Below are positions 26,088 to 35,343 of a DNA stretch of 64,000 nucleotides, piece after piece. Below the pieces are notes generated by a model. It had not been told where the DNA came from. It worked only from the letters and a program-made list of their open reading frames with translations, and did not search any database. The stretch is from CAZVKN01 sp964627035. GTDB taxonomy: Bacteria > Electryoneota > AABM5-125-24 > Hatepunaeales > Hatepunaeaceae. Position 1 is the stretch's first letter; the number at the start of each line of letters is the position of its first letter. Location: the NCBI GenBank assembly GCA_964627035.1, contig CAZVKN010000010.1:1-64000 (forward strand), given 5' to 3'. The position numbers and the translations under genes are program-made.

Positions 26088-27288
26088 AAATATCCAACAA
26101 TTGAATTGTTATCTGCTGCCAGCTATATTTTTCGTTTGCTTTTTGTCTGCCTGCTCTTGCGATTTTACTTCCTCTATCATTGTTTGTGATTGATGAAAAT
26201 GCGGTCACAAAGCTCTCGTTGTCATTTGTTTCAAACAACACACCATCTATGTCGTTATCCACGAATGAGGGGATGCCGCCTACTCTACTTGCTAACACCG
26301 GCAGCCCGGCAGCCCATGCCTCAAGTACTACGATACCAAAAGGTTCATGAATTGAAGGGAGGCAAAACAGATCTGCTGCATGATAGGCATTGACAAGTTC
26401 ATCACTTTGACCATCCACTCCCGGAATCAGTGTGACTTTATCTACAACCTGATATTCGTCAATATTATCGAGTAGTTTCTGATGATACGAGTGGTTCGTC
26501 ACATGACCGATCAGCAGGAGGTGAGCGTTCGGTTTGACCTTGAGCAGTTCCGGCATCATCTGGATAGGAAACAACTGGTTCTTCTGCGGATCAATGCGTC
26601 CCATCACCAGTATTACATAAGCATCCTGCGAGATATTGTGTTGCTCTCGGAATGAGCTGCCTTCACCGTTTGCAAATCGCTCCGTATCCACTCCGTTTGG
26701 TAAATGAACTACTTTTTTGTGAGGGAGGCGAGCTTGAGTTTCCTCCTGCTCTTTCTGACCGACGCAAATAATCGCAGCGGCATCATCCATCACGCGTCGC
26801 GATCCGACCCATGCCCCCAACAACTTCCCCCACTCAAACGCACCCTCAGTCGGAGCTGTCCAGCTTGCTGCCTCCTCAGTCGGGACGTCAAAGATTCCAC
26901 CATGCAGAGTCACTACATACGGGATCTTTCGCTGTTTTGCTACATATCGCCCGATCCCACCGAGTCTTTTTTGGGTATGAAGATGAATTATGTCAAGATT
27001 CTTCATCTTCTTCAGTTCCCGCATTAATGCGAACGAAAAAAGATTGCCGCCTTTTTTATCGAGCTGATGTTTTGCACCTTGCTTAAGCCCAAAGTATGGA
27101 TAGAAGTATGGTTTTCTATTTATCTCCACACCCTGAATAACCTCATGATCCGTGTCCGACAGGGCATTCGGACAAAGTATCTCTGTGTAGTGATCCTTGA
27201 GCAATATCTTACACGTCTCCAGGATCACAGTTTCGGTTCCACCCCAGTCGCTACGTACAAATCGTCTCGGAATCTGAATTATATTCAT
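26053..27288 (-). CDS. GT4-family glycosyltransferase
   Basis: A 411-residue GT-B enzyme. Visible parts are IIHLHTQKRLGGIGRYVAKQ in the acceptor domain, YVILVMGRIDPQKNQLFPIQM at the start of the donor domain and LPSIHEPFGIVVLEAWAAGLPVL with E-x7-E. It overlaps the next GT4 gene by 35 nt and the previous one by 4 nt. Sugar and linkage cannot be predicted. Confidence 0.92.
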   Translation of the reverse strand: MNIIQIPRRFVRSDWGGTETVILETCKILLKDHYTEILCPNALSDTDHEVIQGVEINRKPYFYPYFGLKQGAKHQLDKKGGNLFSFALMRELKKMKNLDIIHLHTQKRLGGIGRYVAKQRKIPYVVTLHGGIFDVPTEEAASWTAPTEGAFEWGKLLGAWVGSRRVMDDAAAIICVGQKEQEETQARLPHKKVVHLPNGVDTERFANGEGSSFREQHNISQDAYVILVMGRIDPQKNQLFPIQMMPELLKVKPNAHLLLIGHVTNHSYHQKLLDNIDEYQVVDKVTLIPGVDGQSDELVNAYHAADLFCLPSIHEPFGIVVLEAWAAGLPVLASRVGGIPSFVDNDIDGVLFETNDNESFVTAFSSITNNDRGSKIARAGRQKANEKYSWQQITIQLLDIYEEAIRENPLR

Positions 27289-28499
27289 GCTTGACCGTTC
27301 TCCTTGACGTCTATCAGAAATCCTTCCAGACGATCCACGTACCCCTTTAGTGTGAACTGTTTCTCCACAATCTCTCTTGCAGTTGTGATCAATCGTTGAC
27401 GCAACGCGCTTTCTTCTGCCATTGTGATGATATGTCTTGCTAATTCCTCTTCATTCTCTTTCTCAAATATCAGAGCATTGTGATCGTGCACCAAGAACTC
27501 ACCATGACCTCCGTCGGCAGTGCTGATGACCGGAGTACCCGATGCCATCGCTTCAAGATGAGTTAACCCGAACGGCTCCTGCCAGATTGAAGAGAAAACG
27601 AATATGTCATGCTCCCGATATAGGCGCGGGAGGTGACTATGATCCACCTGACCGACAAAATTGACCAATGCATCCCCGCGATTGGCGAGTTTGATCAGCT
27701 CCAATTGATATTTCTCGGTTCCGGTGCCAACAATTGATAAGGACAAATAATGTGCGCTTTTTTTTCTTGCTATGATATGAACAGCATTGATTACGTTGTG
27801 CACCCCCTTGTAAGAATGTAATTGACCCACATAAAGAACTCGTGCAGGAGCGTGCATCTCACCGGGATTCTCTTTTATAGGAAATTTCTCAATTGGTATT
27901 CCTTGATAGATAACATTAGAGTTTTCAATCGGCATCATTTTCTTCAGCAAGTTGGTCTTCAACTGGCGACTGATACAGGTTGTATTGCTCAGCTCCATTC
28001 TCTTCAGCGTTATCGAAGGGAGCAGCCAGTTATCAATAAAGTAACGAAAAAGACCCTTTACCTTGAAACTGAACTTATTGGGCATGAATTCACCGACATG
28101 CTCATCATTGAAAGTGAACGCTGTCGGAATACCAGAATCCAGGGCAGCCCGGGCAGAACCGACGGTGAGCCTTAATTGGCTCCATACAAAGATCAGATCA
28201 GGTTTCTCTTTTCTAATAAATGATTTGGTAATATGGTAATTCTTCTTTCCTGTAAAATACCGCTTTCTGCGAAAGAGATGCGGTGTTTTGCTGAAAGGAA
28301 GATACAGTTGCAGCCGACGGTACACATTGGATTGATGCTCAATGTACGAAGAGTCCGCTTCATCCAGCCCGTGCGTGCTCGTCAGTATCACTACATCGTG
28401 TCCCCGGGCGGAGAGGTCTTTGCTGACCTGACTGCAAAGGATTTCATATCCTCCCAGTACAAAGGGAGGGTATAGATTTGATATTATCAGAATCTTCAC
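27285..28499 (-). CDS. GT4-family glycosyltransferase
   Basis: A 404-residue GT-B enzyme. It begins MKILIISNLYPPFVLGGYE, a very common GT4 start; RVLYVGQLHSYKGVHNVINAV and FSSIWQEPFGLTHLEAMASGTPV mark the donor half. It is the first of four consecutive GT4 genes, and the 193-nt gap upstream of it holds a copy of the bipartite hairpin element, so the cluster may be split into two transcripts here. Confidence 0.92.
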   Translation of the reverse strand: MKILIISNLYPPFVLGGYEILCSQVSKDLSARGHDVVILTSTHGLDEADSSYIEHQSNVYRRLQLYLPFSKTPHLFRRKRYFTGKKNYHITKSFIRKEKPDLIFVWSQLRLTVGSARAALDSGIPTAFTFNDEHVGEFMPNKFSFKVKGLFRYFIDNWLLPSITLKRMELSNTTCISRQLKTNLLKKMMPIENSNVIYQGIPIEKFPIKENPGEMHAPARVLYVGQLHSYKGVHNVINAVHIIARKKSAHYLSLSIVGTGTEKYQLELIKLANRGDALVNFVGQVDHSHLPRLYREHDIFVFSSIWQEPFGLTHLEAMASGTPVISTADGGHGEFLVHDHNALIFEKENEEELARHIITMAEESALRQRLITTAREIVEKQFTLKGYVDRLEGFLIDVKENGQA

Positions 28500-28586
28500 C
28501 GGTTCAAACGTGTGTGAACTTTGAGCTTAGAAGTAATTATTTAACCTGTATTTTTTTATGTGGCTGTCACTTTGTAGCGAATCCCG

Positions 28587-28662
28587 CTGTCAGCCCGCCG
28601 TGGCTGACAGGTTAACTTACGTTATATCAATTAGATGGCTGTCAGGTGCGGCGTCCTGACAG
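28587..28662. repeat. bipartite hairpin element, copy 4
   Basis: In reverse order relative to copies 2, 3 and 6: hairpin B (28587-28610, CTGTCAGCC...GGCTGACAG with CGCCG loop) then hairpin A (28639-28662, CTGTCAGG...CCTGACAG). The linker contains TATCAAT, the reverse complement of the ATTGATA seen in the other copies, which confirms inverted orientation of the whole unit. It lies in the gap 28500-28692 between the GT4 and Wzc-like genes; nothing else was seen there. Confidence 0.9.
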
Positions 28663-28692
28663 CGGAGATGTCGAATAAACAAGTGCTTCCAA

Positions 28693-31230
28693 CTATTCCT
28701 TATCCTGATAAATAGGATCAACATCATTAAGGATCACACCGATCACCGGGACTCCGGATTCTTGTATCTGCTCAAGAGCCTTTTGGATCAAAGGTGTGCT
28801 GCTATAGCGGCTTCTGATCACAAATACAATAGCATCGGAAAGCTGCGCCAGCAAGTCTGCATCAACAAACGGAAACACTGCCGGACCGTCCAGAAGCACA
28901 ACATTAAACCGCTCTGAAACGTCGTCAAGAAATTCTTTCATTCGTGAAGATGAGATAAGATCAGGTACGATTGCAGAGCTGAACCGCGGCAATATTTCCA
29001 CGCCTCGCAGCATAGTGGGCCAAAGCACTTCGTCAACTGATTCAGCTTCATACGTCAAATATTCACCGATACCCATCAAAGATTTACCGTCATACAAGAT
29101 TAAGTCGCGAATGTCGTGACGGTCTGCGGTTGTGTTCTGAATCCTGGTTTCTGTGCCAAGCAGATCATCAAAGCGCGTGTCAAACCACTCGGCGAGCCTC
29201 GCAGCAACGCTGAAGACAGATTCGCCGATCTTTCCCTTGACACTTCCACCTCCCGACATGCTTGAAGTTTGCATGTCCATCGGCAGAATTGACTGTCCTA
29301 TCATTGACTGAGAGTCTTCAATATCAGCATCTTTATCCCCCTTTTTCGATTTACTAATCCAGCCCTTGACCGGTGCCAGTCCATCTTTTATTGAAATTGT
29401 ATCTTTTATTTTCCCGGAAATCCCCTCATGCTGCATCATGCTGTACACATTTTTCTGTTCTTCGTCAGAACGAACCTGAGCGTCGGATAAGAGAACCATA
29501 TCGTCCCTTCTGCCCATACTGATAGCCATATTGATCGCAATCCAGGTCTTCCCCTCGCCGGGCTTGGTGCTAACGAGGAGGATTCGAGCCCCATCTTTGG
29601 GAATCGTCTGCCTTATCCTTCTTGTTATAATGTTAAACGGCTCAAACTGAGCGGAACCTTCCTGTCCGGGAAAATGAGGCTCTGCAGGCGGAACACTTCG
29701 CAATGTGCCAAGAATCGGTAGTGTGACCTTTACACTAAGTTCACCTGTGGACTTGATGGAAGTGTCAAGTAATTCGAGTCCTAAAATAAGAAAGAAACCG
29801 ATCATAACACCAAAAATACCCATTCCTGCAGCCAACAGTTTTCGGTTTGAAGAGCGGGATGATGTAGGTGGTTTTGCTTCTGAAATTAGGTTGAAGTCGG
29901 TTGATTGAGATTCAAAAACTCTTCGAGCTTTGTTTAGTGCCTGTTTCAGATTATCGCGTTCGGCTTCCATGCTGGCGACCGAGTTGCTCAGCTCGATGTA
30001 ACCACGCTCCAATTTTGGCATCCTGTCAAGTTTCTCTCTAACGCGCTTTCGTGCATCTTCTAAATGCTTAACTTTTTCCTTAAATGCAGTTTGCTGTAAA
30101 CGAAGATCAAATGCTCGTACCATCATCTCATCAGACATTGATCCACCACTGCCACTACCAATGTATTGCAACGCCATTGACTGTTGCTCAAGTATTCCTA
30201 GTTCATCCTTCCATGCTTTCATCTCATCGGTGTCCTGCAATAACGCTTTTTGCTTCTCAAATGTCAATTTAGCTTTATCATACTCTGCTTTTGGAATCAA
30301 TCCTTTGTCCCATAATTTCTTAGCTCTTTCAAAATCCAATTCTGCCTGGGCAAAATCTGCACTTTTTGCTCTAGCAGAACGATCATCTTCAATCGTTTTC
30401 TTTAACTGTTCAATGCGACGGTTTGTCTGGTCAACAGAAGATTGATCTAATGTCCGATCCTCATCTCTCTTGACTTTAAGCTCCTTCATAATGCCTTCAA
30501 CGTTTTTTAGCTGAAGCTCAGTGGTCGTTAAATCACTTTTTGTTTGTTCATAAAGTGCATCCACCGATGATAGTTCTTGTAAATAATACTGTGTCTCTGC
30601 ATCAACATCAATGATATTGTGTTCTTGTGTATATTCTCCAAGTTTATCCGATGCATCATCTAGTTGGACTTGTATAGTCTTCAATCTTGCTTCAAATGAA
30701 GTTATCTGTCCTTTTGCCTGAGCATGACTGATGCTTCTCTGGTTATCCAGGAAGACTTCTCGCAACGTGTTGGCGATGTCAGCGGCTTCTTTCGGTGAGC
30801 CCCACCTGACCCTTAGCGTCATAAGTTGTGTGTTTCTCTGTACTTCAGCAGAGGATGCCCTGCCTATCGCACGAGGTGATGCTCCCAGATTCAGCCTTCT
30901 CTTTGTCTCCTCCAGGTTTGAAAGGATTTTTACCATGTTCATCTGGGTGTACAGTCCCTTTGGATCTTGCGATGTCGAAGTAACCTCCGCTTCAGCAACA
31001 GCTACAGGACTGTACATCAGAACTGTTTCCGCTTCATACGTCTTCTGACCGAACAGTATTGCAGACACAACACCAAGTACCGAAAACATCACCACGATTA
31101 CAGCGAATATCTTCCGTCTGCGCCATAGCCCGATTAACGTTGTGGCGGGGTCGAACGGCAGCTTACCCTCTTCCTCGATGCCCAGTTGAGAGGCTGTCGC
31201 TGAAAGGTCTGTCACTCCGGGATTATACAT
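28693..31230 (-). CDS. Wzc-like chain-length determinant / BY-kinase-like protein with an insertion
   Basis: An 845-residue polysaccharide co-polymerase. Helix 1 (about residues 38-62) and helix 2 (about 470-490) flank a periplasmic Wzz domain with long coiled coils (about 160-440). The cytosolic part has a Walker A STKPGEGKT (about 553-561), a weak Walker A' (VLLSDAQVR instead of the usual DxDxR form) and a Walker B VVLLDGPAVF (about 776-785). Between A' and the next conserved block lies an extra stretch of about 120 residues (590-710), unlike known Wzc. The C-terminus ends PIYQDKE without a tyrosine cluster, so autophosphorylation may differ or be absent. Confidence 0.88.
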   Translation of the reverse strand: MYNPGVTDLSATASQLGIEEEGKLPFDPATTLIGLWRRRKIFAVIVVMFSVLGVVSAILFGQKTYEAETVLMYSPVAVAEAEVTSTSQDPKGLYTQMNMVKILSNLEETKRRLNLGASPRAIGRASSAEVQRNTQLMTLRVRWGSPKEAADIANTLREVFLDNQRSISHAQAKGQITSFEARLKTIQVQLDDASDKLGEYTQEHNIIDVDAETQYYLQELSSVDALYEQTKSDLTTTELQLKNVEGIMKELKVKRDEDRTLDQSSVDQTNRRIEQLKKTIEDDRSARAKSADFAQAELDFERAKKLWDKGLIPKAEYDKAKLTFEKQKALLQDTDEMKAWKDELGILEQQSMALQYIGSGSGGSMSDEMMVRAFDLRLQQTAFKEKVKHLEDARKRVREKLDRMPKLERGYIELSNSVASMEAERDNLKQALNKARRVFESQSTDFNLISEAKPPTSSRSSNRKLLAAGMGIFGVMIGFFLILGLELLDTSIKSTGELSVKVTLPILGTLRSVPPAEPHFPGQEGSAQFEPFNIITRRIRQTIPKDGARILLVSTKPGEGKTWIAINMAISMGRRDDMVLLSDAQVRSDEEQKNVYSMMQHEGISGKIKDTISIKDGLAPVKGWISKSKKGDKDADIEDSQSMIGQSILPMDMQTSSMSGGGSVKGKIGESVFSVAARLAEWFDTRFDDLLGTETRIQNTTADRHDIRDLILYDGKSLMGIGEYLTYEAESVDEVLWPTMLRGVEILPRFSSAIVPDLISSSRMKEFLDDVSERFNVVLLDGPAVFPFVDADLLAQLSDAIVFVIRSRYSSTPLIQKALEQIQESGVPVIGVILNDVDPIYQDKE

Positions 31231-31274
31231 CGAAATCGAGATTATGTGTTGAGTCCGTCATTGTGCTCAAAATG

Positions 31275-32831
31275 CTAATTGCTCTTTTTCCTAAGAAATT
31301 TCCGCAGAAGTTTTTCCTTGAAGTATTTGCGTTCTTGTTGATTAAAACCTATCCACCAAAAAGTTAGCCAAAATAATATTACCCCAATTAATTCAAGTAT
31401 AGCTACTTCAAGCAGATTTGTCAATGTATAATTGCGTTGAATCAGGCTGAAAACAGTTGTCATAAGCAGAATCGGCACTAAAACGGGGAATAAGGTCTGG
31501 AAATAGAAGTCTTTAATCGAATAATCAAATTTCAGACCTGCGTGAATCTGTATGTAAACCTGCGAAATCAGCGCCGAGATGAGAGTAGCCATTGCCACCC
31601 CGGGAATCCCAAGCGGTCGGACAAACAGAATCGTCAAAGTCAGATTCAGGAGTTGACCACCGATCATGGAATACGCGAGGAATTTCTGTTGTCCCCGCAT
31701 ACTCAGCACATTTGCAGTGTTCCCATGAATGACCATTATCATCGCTGCACCTGCCAGCCACTGACATGCCCAGACGGACAATTGTACCTGTTGTTCGTTG
31801 AATTCAGCTCCCACCCACGAGTTAATCAGAGGCTTAGCAAGAAGCACTAACCCCACAAGCAGAGGAGCCGCAAATGCAATCGTCAGCTTTGATCCGGTTC
31901 TCCACACAGCTCTGATGTTCTGTGTTTCCCCCGCTCCGTGAAGCTCTGCGACAACCGGAGTTAACGTCTTTATCAGTTGAAAGCAGAACTGCTGACCCTT
32001 TTCAGATAACCGCATTGCGATTGTATAGACTGCCACCATCTCCAATGCCAGTACCTTCTGAATTATCATCGCATCCACCTTTGTGGCAATCAGAGTGGAT
32101 ACCTGAATAATCATAAAGTAAACCGAGAACGAGCTGACCTCTTTTACGATTTTGAAGTCGAAATATCGTGGATTGAGGGAAACTCCGGGAAGTGTCAGCT
32201 TCGCATGAATCAGCATCGCCACCATGGGCCAAACACCGGCTATCAGGTTGAGAATTGCCAGCGTCCGCAGATCGGGGAATATTCTGAGAAACAATAGAAC
32301 AGATGCAAAATAGACAATCGCTGCGAGAACTTTATACAGGTTAGCTACACTCAGCTTCTGGTAACCGACCAACACTCCCCGAAACATCCCAAACGGCATA
32401 TTGAGTGCTGACCGCAACCCTATCAGGAGCATCACTGCTTGAGCGGTTAATCTGTGCTGCTCAGGAATTTCAAACAAACTGTTGAAGAACAGCATACTTA
32501 ACCCGACACACCCCAGCAATATCGAACCGAGTGCTGAGTAAATCCAGAACAGTGTAACGACTGTTCGCTTCTGACGGTCAATGTCACCTTTGCCCTTAGC
32601 ATCAGCAACGTATTTAACAACCGAGGTGCCAAACCCCATATCTATCAATGTGAGCAGGTTTATAAACGCCCACAGCAGAGACCACAGTCCGAAACTTTCC
32701 CGCCCGATCATGCTGATGATGAACGGAGTCAGGATAATTAACGTGGCAGCATCAACGATGTCACGCCCGTAACTCGATATTGTGTTTACAATAATGTATC
32801 GAGATCGTCCTGTTCGTTGTGATCGGGTCAA
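31275..32831 (-). CDS. polysaccharide flippase (Wzx/MATE-like, MOP superfamily)
   Basis: A 518-residue protein with about 12-14 hydrophobic helices. The start RYIIVNTISSYGRDIVDAATLIILTPFII resembles Wzx-type O-antigen transporters, which flip lipid-linked repeat units across the inner membrane. It directly precedes the Wzc-like gene and follows the ligase/polymerase gene by one base, a common gene order for Wzy-dependent synthesis. Confidence 0.88.
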   Translation of the reverse strand: MTRSQRTGRSRYIIVNTISSYGRDIVDAATLIILTPFIISMIGRESFGLWSLLWAFINLLTLIDMGFGTSVVKYVADAKGKGDIDRQKRTVVTLFWIYSALGSILLGCVGLSMLFFNSLFEIPEQHRLTAQAVMLLIGLRSALNMPFGMFRGVLVGYQKLSVANLYKVLAAIVYFASVLLFLRIFPDLRTLAILNLIAGVWPMVAMLIHAKLTLPGVSLNPRYFDFKIVKEVSSFSVYFMIIQVSTLIATKVDAMIIQKVLALEMVAVYTIAMRLSEKGQQFCFQLIKTLTPVVAELHGAGETQNIRAVWRTGSKLTIAFAAPLLVGLVLLAKPLINSWVGAEFNEQQVQLSVWACQWLAGAAMIMVIHGNTANVLSMRGQQKFLAYSMIGGQLLNLTLTILFVRPLGIPGVAMATLISALISQVYIQIHAGLKFDYSIKDFYFQTLFPVLVPILLMTTVFSLIQRNYTLTNLLEVAILELIGVILFWLTFWWIGFNQQERKYFKEKLLRKFLRKKSN

Positions 32832-32832
32832 G

Positions 32833-34393
32833 CTAATTCCTCATTCCGGTTATCGGTATAGGATTAATGTTATTAAAGCCTGGTTTTCCCCTTTTTAAAC
32901 CAGTTTCGTTACTGTTTAATTGTCCCTGCTGCTTTTCCTGATCTTTTAATTTCTCGACAACCTTCAGCTCCAATTTGTAAAGATTGTAAATTGCCGTAAA
33001 CAGTCCTGAAATGATAAAAAATAGATAGAAAACCTGAGTCTGCCGGAAAATCCACTCCAAAAGACCGTGTAGATGCAAGGTTGCTAACCCCGTCACCATG
33101 CCGAGTGCAATAGATTTGAAATACCAGTCTTTCGTTCGGAGAAAGAACCAGAGAGTCCTTAGATAGAACCGAACGATGAATGCGATAAAAATCCACATCC
33201 CGAGATAACCGATCTCAGCAGCCATCAGCAGATAGATGTGATGGCATGTCCCCAGTCGGCTCTCACCACCTCTGGACCATCGGAAATCATCAGCGGCGAG
33301 GAAATCTGCCGTTTCTTCAAACTTCTCCCATTTATCAGGATAGACCATCCAGTAATACTTTTCGATATTTCGCAGCATCCAGGAGTAGGAGTTCAATCCT
33401 ACCCCAAAATATTTGTCACCTGCCATTCCTGTCGCTGCATTGTTGAAATAATGTCTTGTATCTGCAGATTCCTTCGGTGCCGTCTTGAACCTTTTGATTA
33501 TCTTCGGAGACATGATACCACCGAATACAATGCCGAGAACCATACCTGTGACAATGTATTTGCTCTTTCTCCAAGTAGGTTTTGTCATAAATGACATAAA
33601 CATTACCACCATGAATGCACCTGCCATTATCACCCAAGCACCGCGCGACTTTGTGAACAGGATGCTGATTACAGAAAGAGCCAGTGCCAATATCGCCCAT
33701 TTATTCCATTTTTTTGGCAGTGCTCCTGAAAGCAGCATTGACAGTATAATCGGACTGATCAAATCGAGGTACATCGCCAATGTATTTGGATGTGGAAAGC
33801 TGCCGATAGCACGGTTCACGACAGCTTTGGTTACATACTTTGAAAACAGGACGAATCCGCCCTGGAAGATCATTGCGCAGATAAACGCTTTGATAATTGC
33901 GTCAATCTCTTTTCGGCTGCGGATATAGTTGACCATCACCCAATACAGTAACAGCCCTTTAATAAACTTATGAACTGTAAACAGACCGTAATACGCAACC
34001 TGACTGCCGAGCAGAGAGAACATCGAGATGAAAATGACCAATACCCACGGGAAACTGTTGTTGGGCCATATAATGATTCTCCTCTTGTACCCACGGGAAA
34101 CTGTTGTTGGGCCATATAATGATTCTCCTCTTGTATCCTCCGATAAGTATGAAGAGAAAAAAACCGATGAACATCACATCAGGGATAGTAACACCGAATC
34201 CTCGATCCACTCCTCGATAAAGCACAAAGAACACTTCCTGATAAAACGGCTTCTTTATATGGCATGTGGAGAAAACCATCAGACCAAACAGCAGATTGCG
34301 TTGCTGCGGCATCCACTGCAGATACCGAGCGACAATAATCGGTCCGAACAGTCCGACAGTAATACCGCCTAAAGATGCCGGAGTTAAAAACAT
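32833..34393 (-). pseudogene. O-antigen ligase/polymerase (Wzy/WaaL-like), split by a 46-bp tandem duplication
   Basis: Two frames cover one gene: 34393-33968 and 34041-32833 (the second would need a TTG start). Between them an exact 46-bp unit is present twice (34042-34087 and 34088-34133). The locus is 1561 nt; removing one unit leaves 1515 nt, exactly 505 codons, and the joined protein reads through SFPWVLVIFISMF without a stop. The restored 504-residue protein has about 10-12 helices and the periplasmic-loop block GVGLNSYSWMLRN with TCHHIYLLMAAEIGYLG, typical of O-antigen ligase/polymerase (PF04932). As read, the gene is out of frame. Confidence 0.85.
34042..34135. repeat. 46-bp exact tandem duplication inside the ligase/polymerase gene
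   Basis: The unit beginning TACCCACGGGAAACTGTTG occurs at 34042 and again at 34088 with no mismatch, followed by two further shared bases. Its length is not a multiple of three, so it shifts the frame. Loss of one copy by slippage would restore the gene. Confidence 0.97.
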
Positions 34394-35343
34394 TAGAACA
34401 TTCTCTCAGGTTTGAACGGAACCGCAAAACCGAACAGACCACGCATTCCCTGCAGCAAATCCTTTGGATTAAAGCTGCCGAGCTTCAACATCAGCCAGCG
34501 ACGGCGGTGATATTCGTAATAAAAGTGATGAGCGATCGTGGGAAATTGCAGGTCTCCAAGACCATCTTTCAGAGCTTCCCGCAACCGCTGCTTCAGCTTG
34601 TTTGGAATAACCATGTTGTCGAGAGCCAGCAGCAGATTATACAGATCGTTCAGCAAATGACTGTGACGATTGGTATTGGCGAGGTCAATCAAGCCGACCC
34701 TGTCACCGGAAATATGGATATTCAGGAATACAAAGTCACCGTGGATGAATGATGTCGGAACATCAGCATTTCTGAACTGCTCGGACAGTTCATGTGTCTC
34801 GTCAATGATGTGACGGAATGTCGTTCCACCGAAAAGCAGCAGTCTGCGCAGTTTCTCAGCGCAGTAGTCACTATACTCAAACAGAAACGGTGATGGAACT
34901 GAATCTTCAGAAACGGTCAGGCTGTAAAGACGATTCAAAAATCTTCCGAGAATGCGCATATTTCGGACTGCTTGCTGTTGAAGTTCAGGATTTCGTCTGC
35001 TGCGGTAAAGCAGCTCGCTGAACGGCTCACCTTCAACATATCCGATGCTTAGCAGGTTCTTCTCTTTGATCAGCTTGATCGCTCTTGAGTCTATCAGGTC
35101 ACTGTCTTTTTCAGCTATCGTGTGGTAGAAATCAAGCGCTTCAGCTTCGGTAGTCACCAGCGACGGGTCTTCACCCTTGTACTGCTTGATGATAAACGGC
35201 TGTTTATCAGACACTGCTTTGAAAATGTAGCAGTATTTGTTCTCTTTGATGAGCCGGAGTTCGTCTATCGGTTGATCCAGATACCCGGACAGTTGCCCGA
35301 CAGAGAATTTTGTCTCGGAGTTGCTCAATTGAACCTGTTCCAT
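34393..35343 (-). CDS. aminoglycoside-phosphotransferase-fold kinase
   Basis: A protein kinase-like/APH-fold enzyme of about 316 residues. FIIKQYKGED holds the ATP-binding lysine, HGDFVFLNI is the catalytic loop (H-x-D-x4-N) and GLIDLANTNR the metal-binding Asp segment. I start it at 35343 (MEQVQLSNSE), which limits the overlap with the preceding gene to 19 nt; an ATG at 35376 is also possible. APH-fold kinases phosphorylate small alcohols such as choline, homoserine or sugars. Together with the next-door nucleotidyltransferase-fold protein it may make an activated decoration for the glycan. Confidence 0.85.
   Translation of the reverse strand: MEQVQLSNSETKFSVGQLSGYLDQPIDELRLIKENKYCYIFKAVSDKQPFIIKQYKGEDPSLVTTEAEALDFYHTIAEKDSDLIDSRAIKLIKEKNLLSIGYVEGEPFSELLYRSRRNPELQQQAVRNMRILGRFLNRLYSLTVSEDSVPSPFLFEYSDYCAEKLRRLLLFGGTTFRHIIDETHELSEQFRNADVPTSFIHGDFVFLNIHISGDRVGLIDLANTNRHSHLLNDLYNLLLALDNMVIPNKLKQRLREALKDGLGDLQFPTIAHHFYYEYHRRRWLMLKLGSFNPKDLLQGMRGLFGFAVPFKPERMF

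Noticed and set aside
34393..34442. Possible upstream extension of the ligase/polymerase or a separate small gene at 34442-34179
   Set aside because: It is in another frame, overlaps the APH-kinase end and the ligase start, and has a Cys/Arg-rich composition unlike a real protein; treated as a shadow frame.
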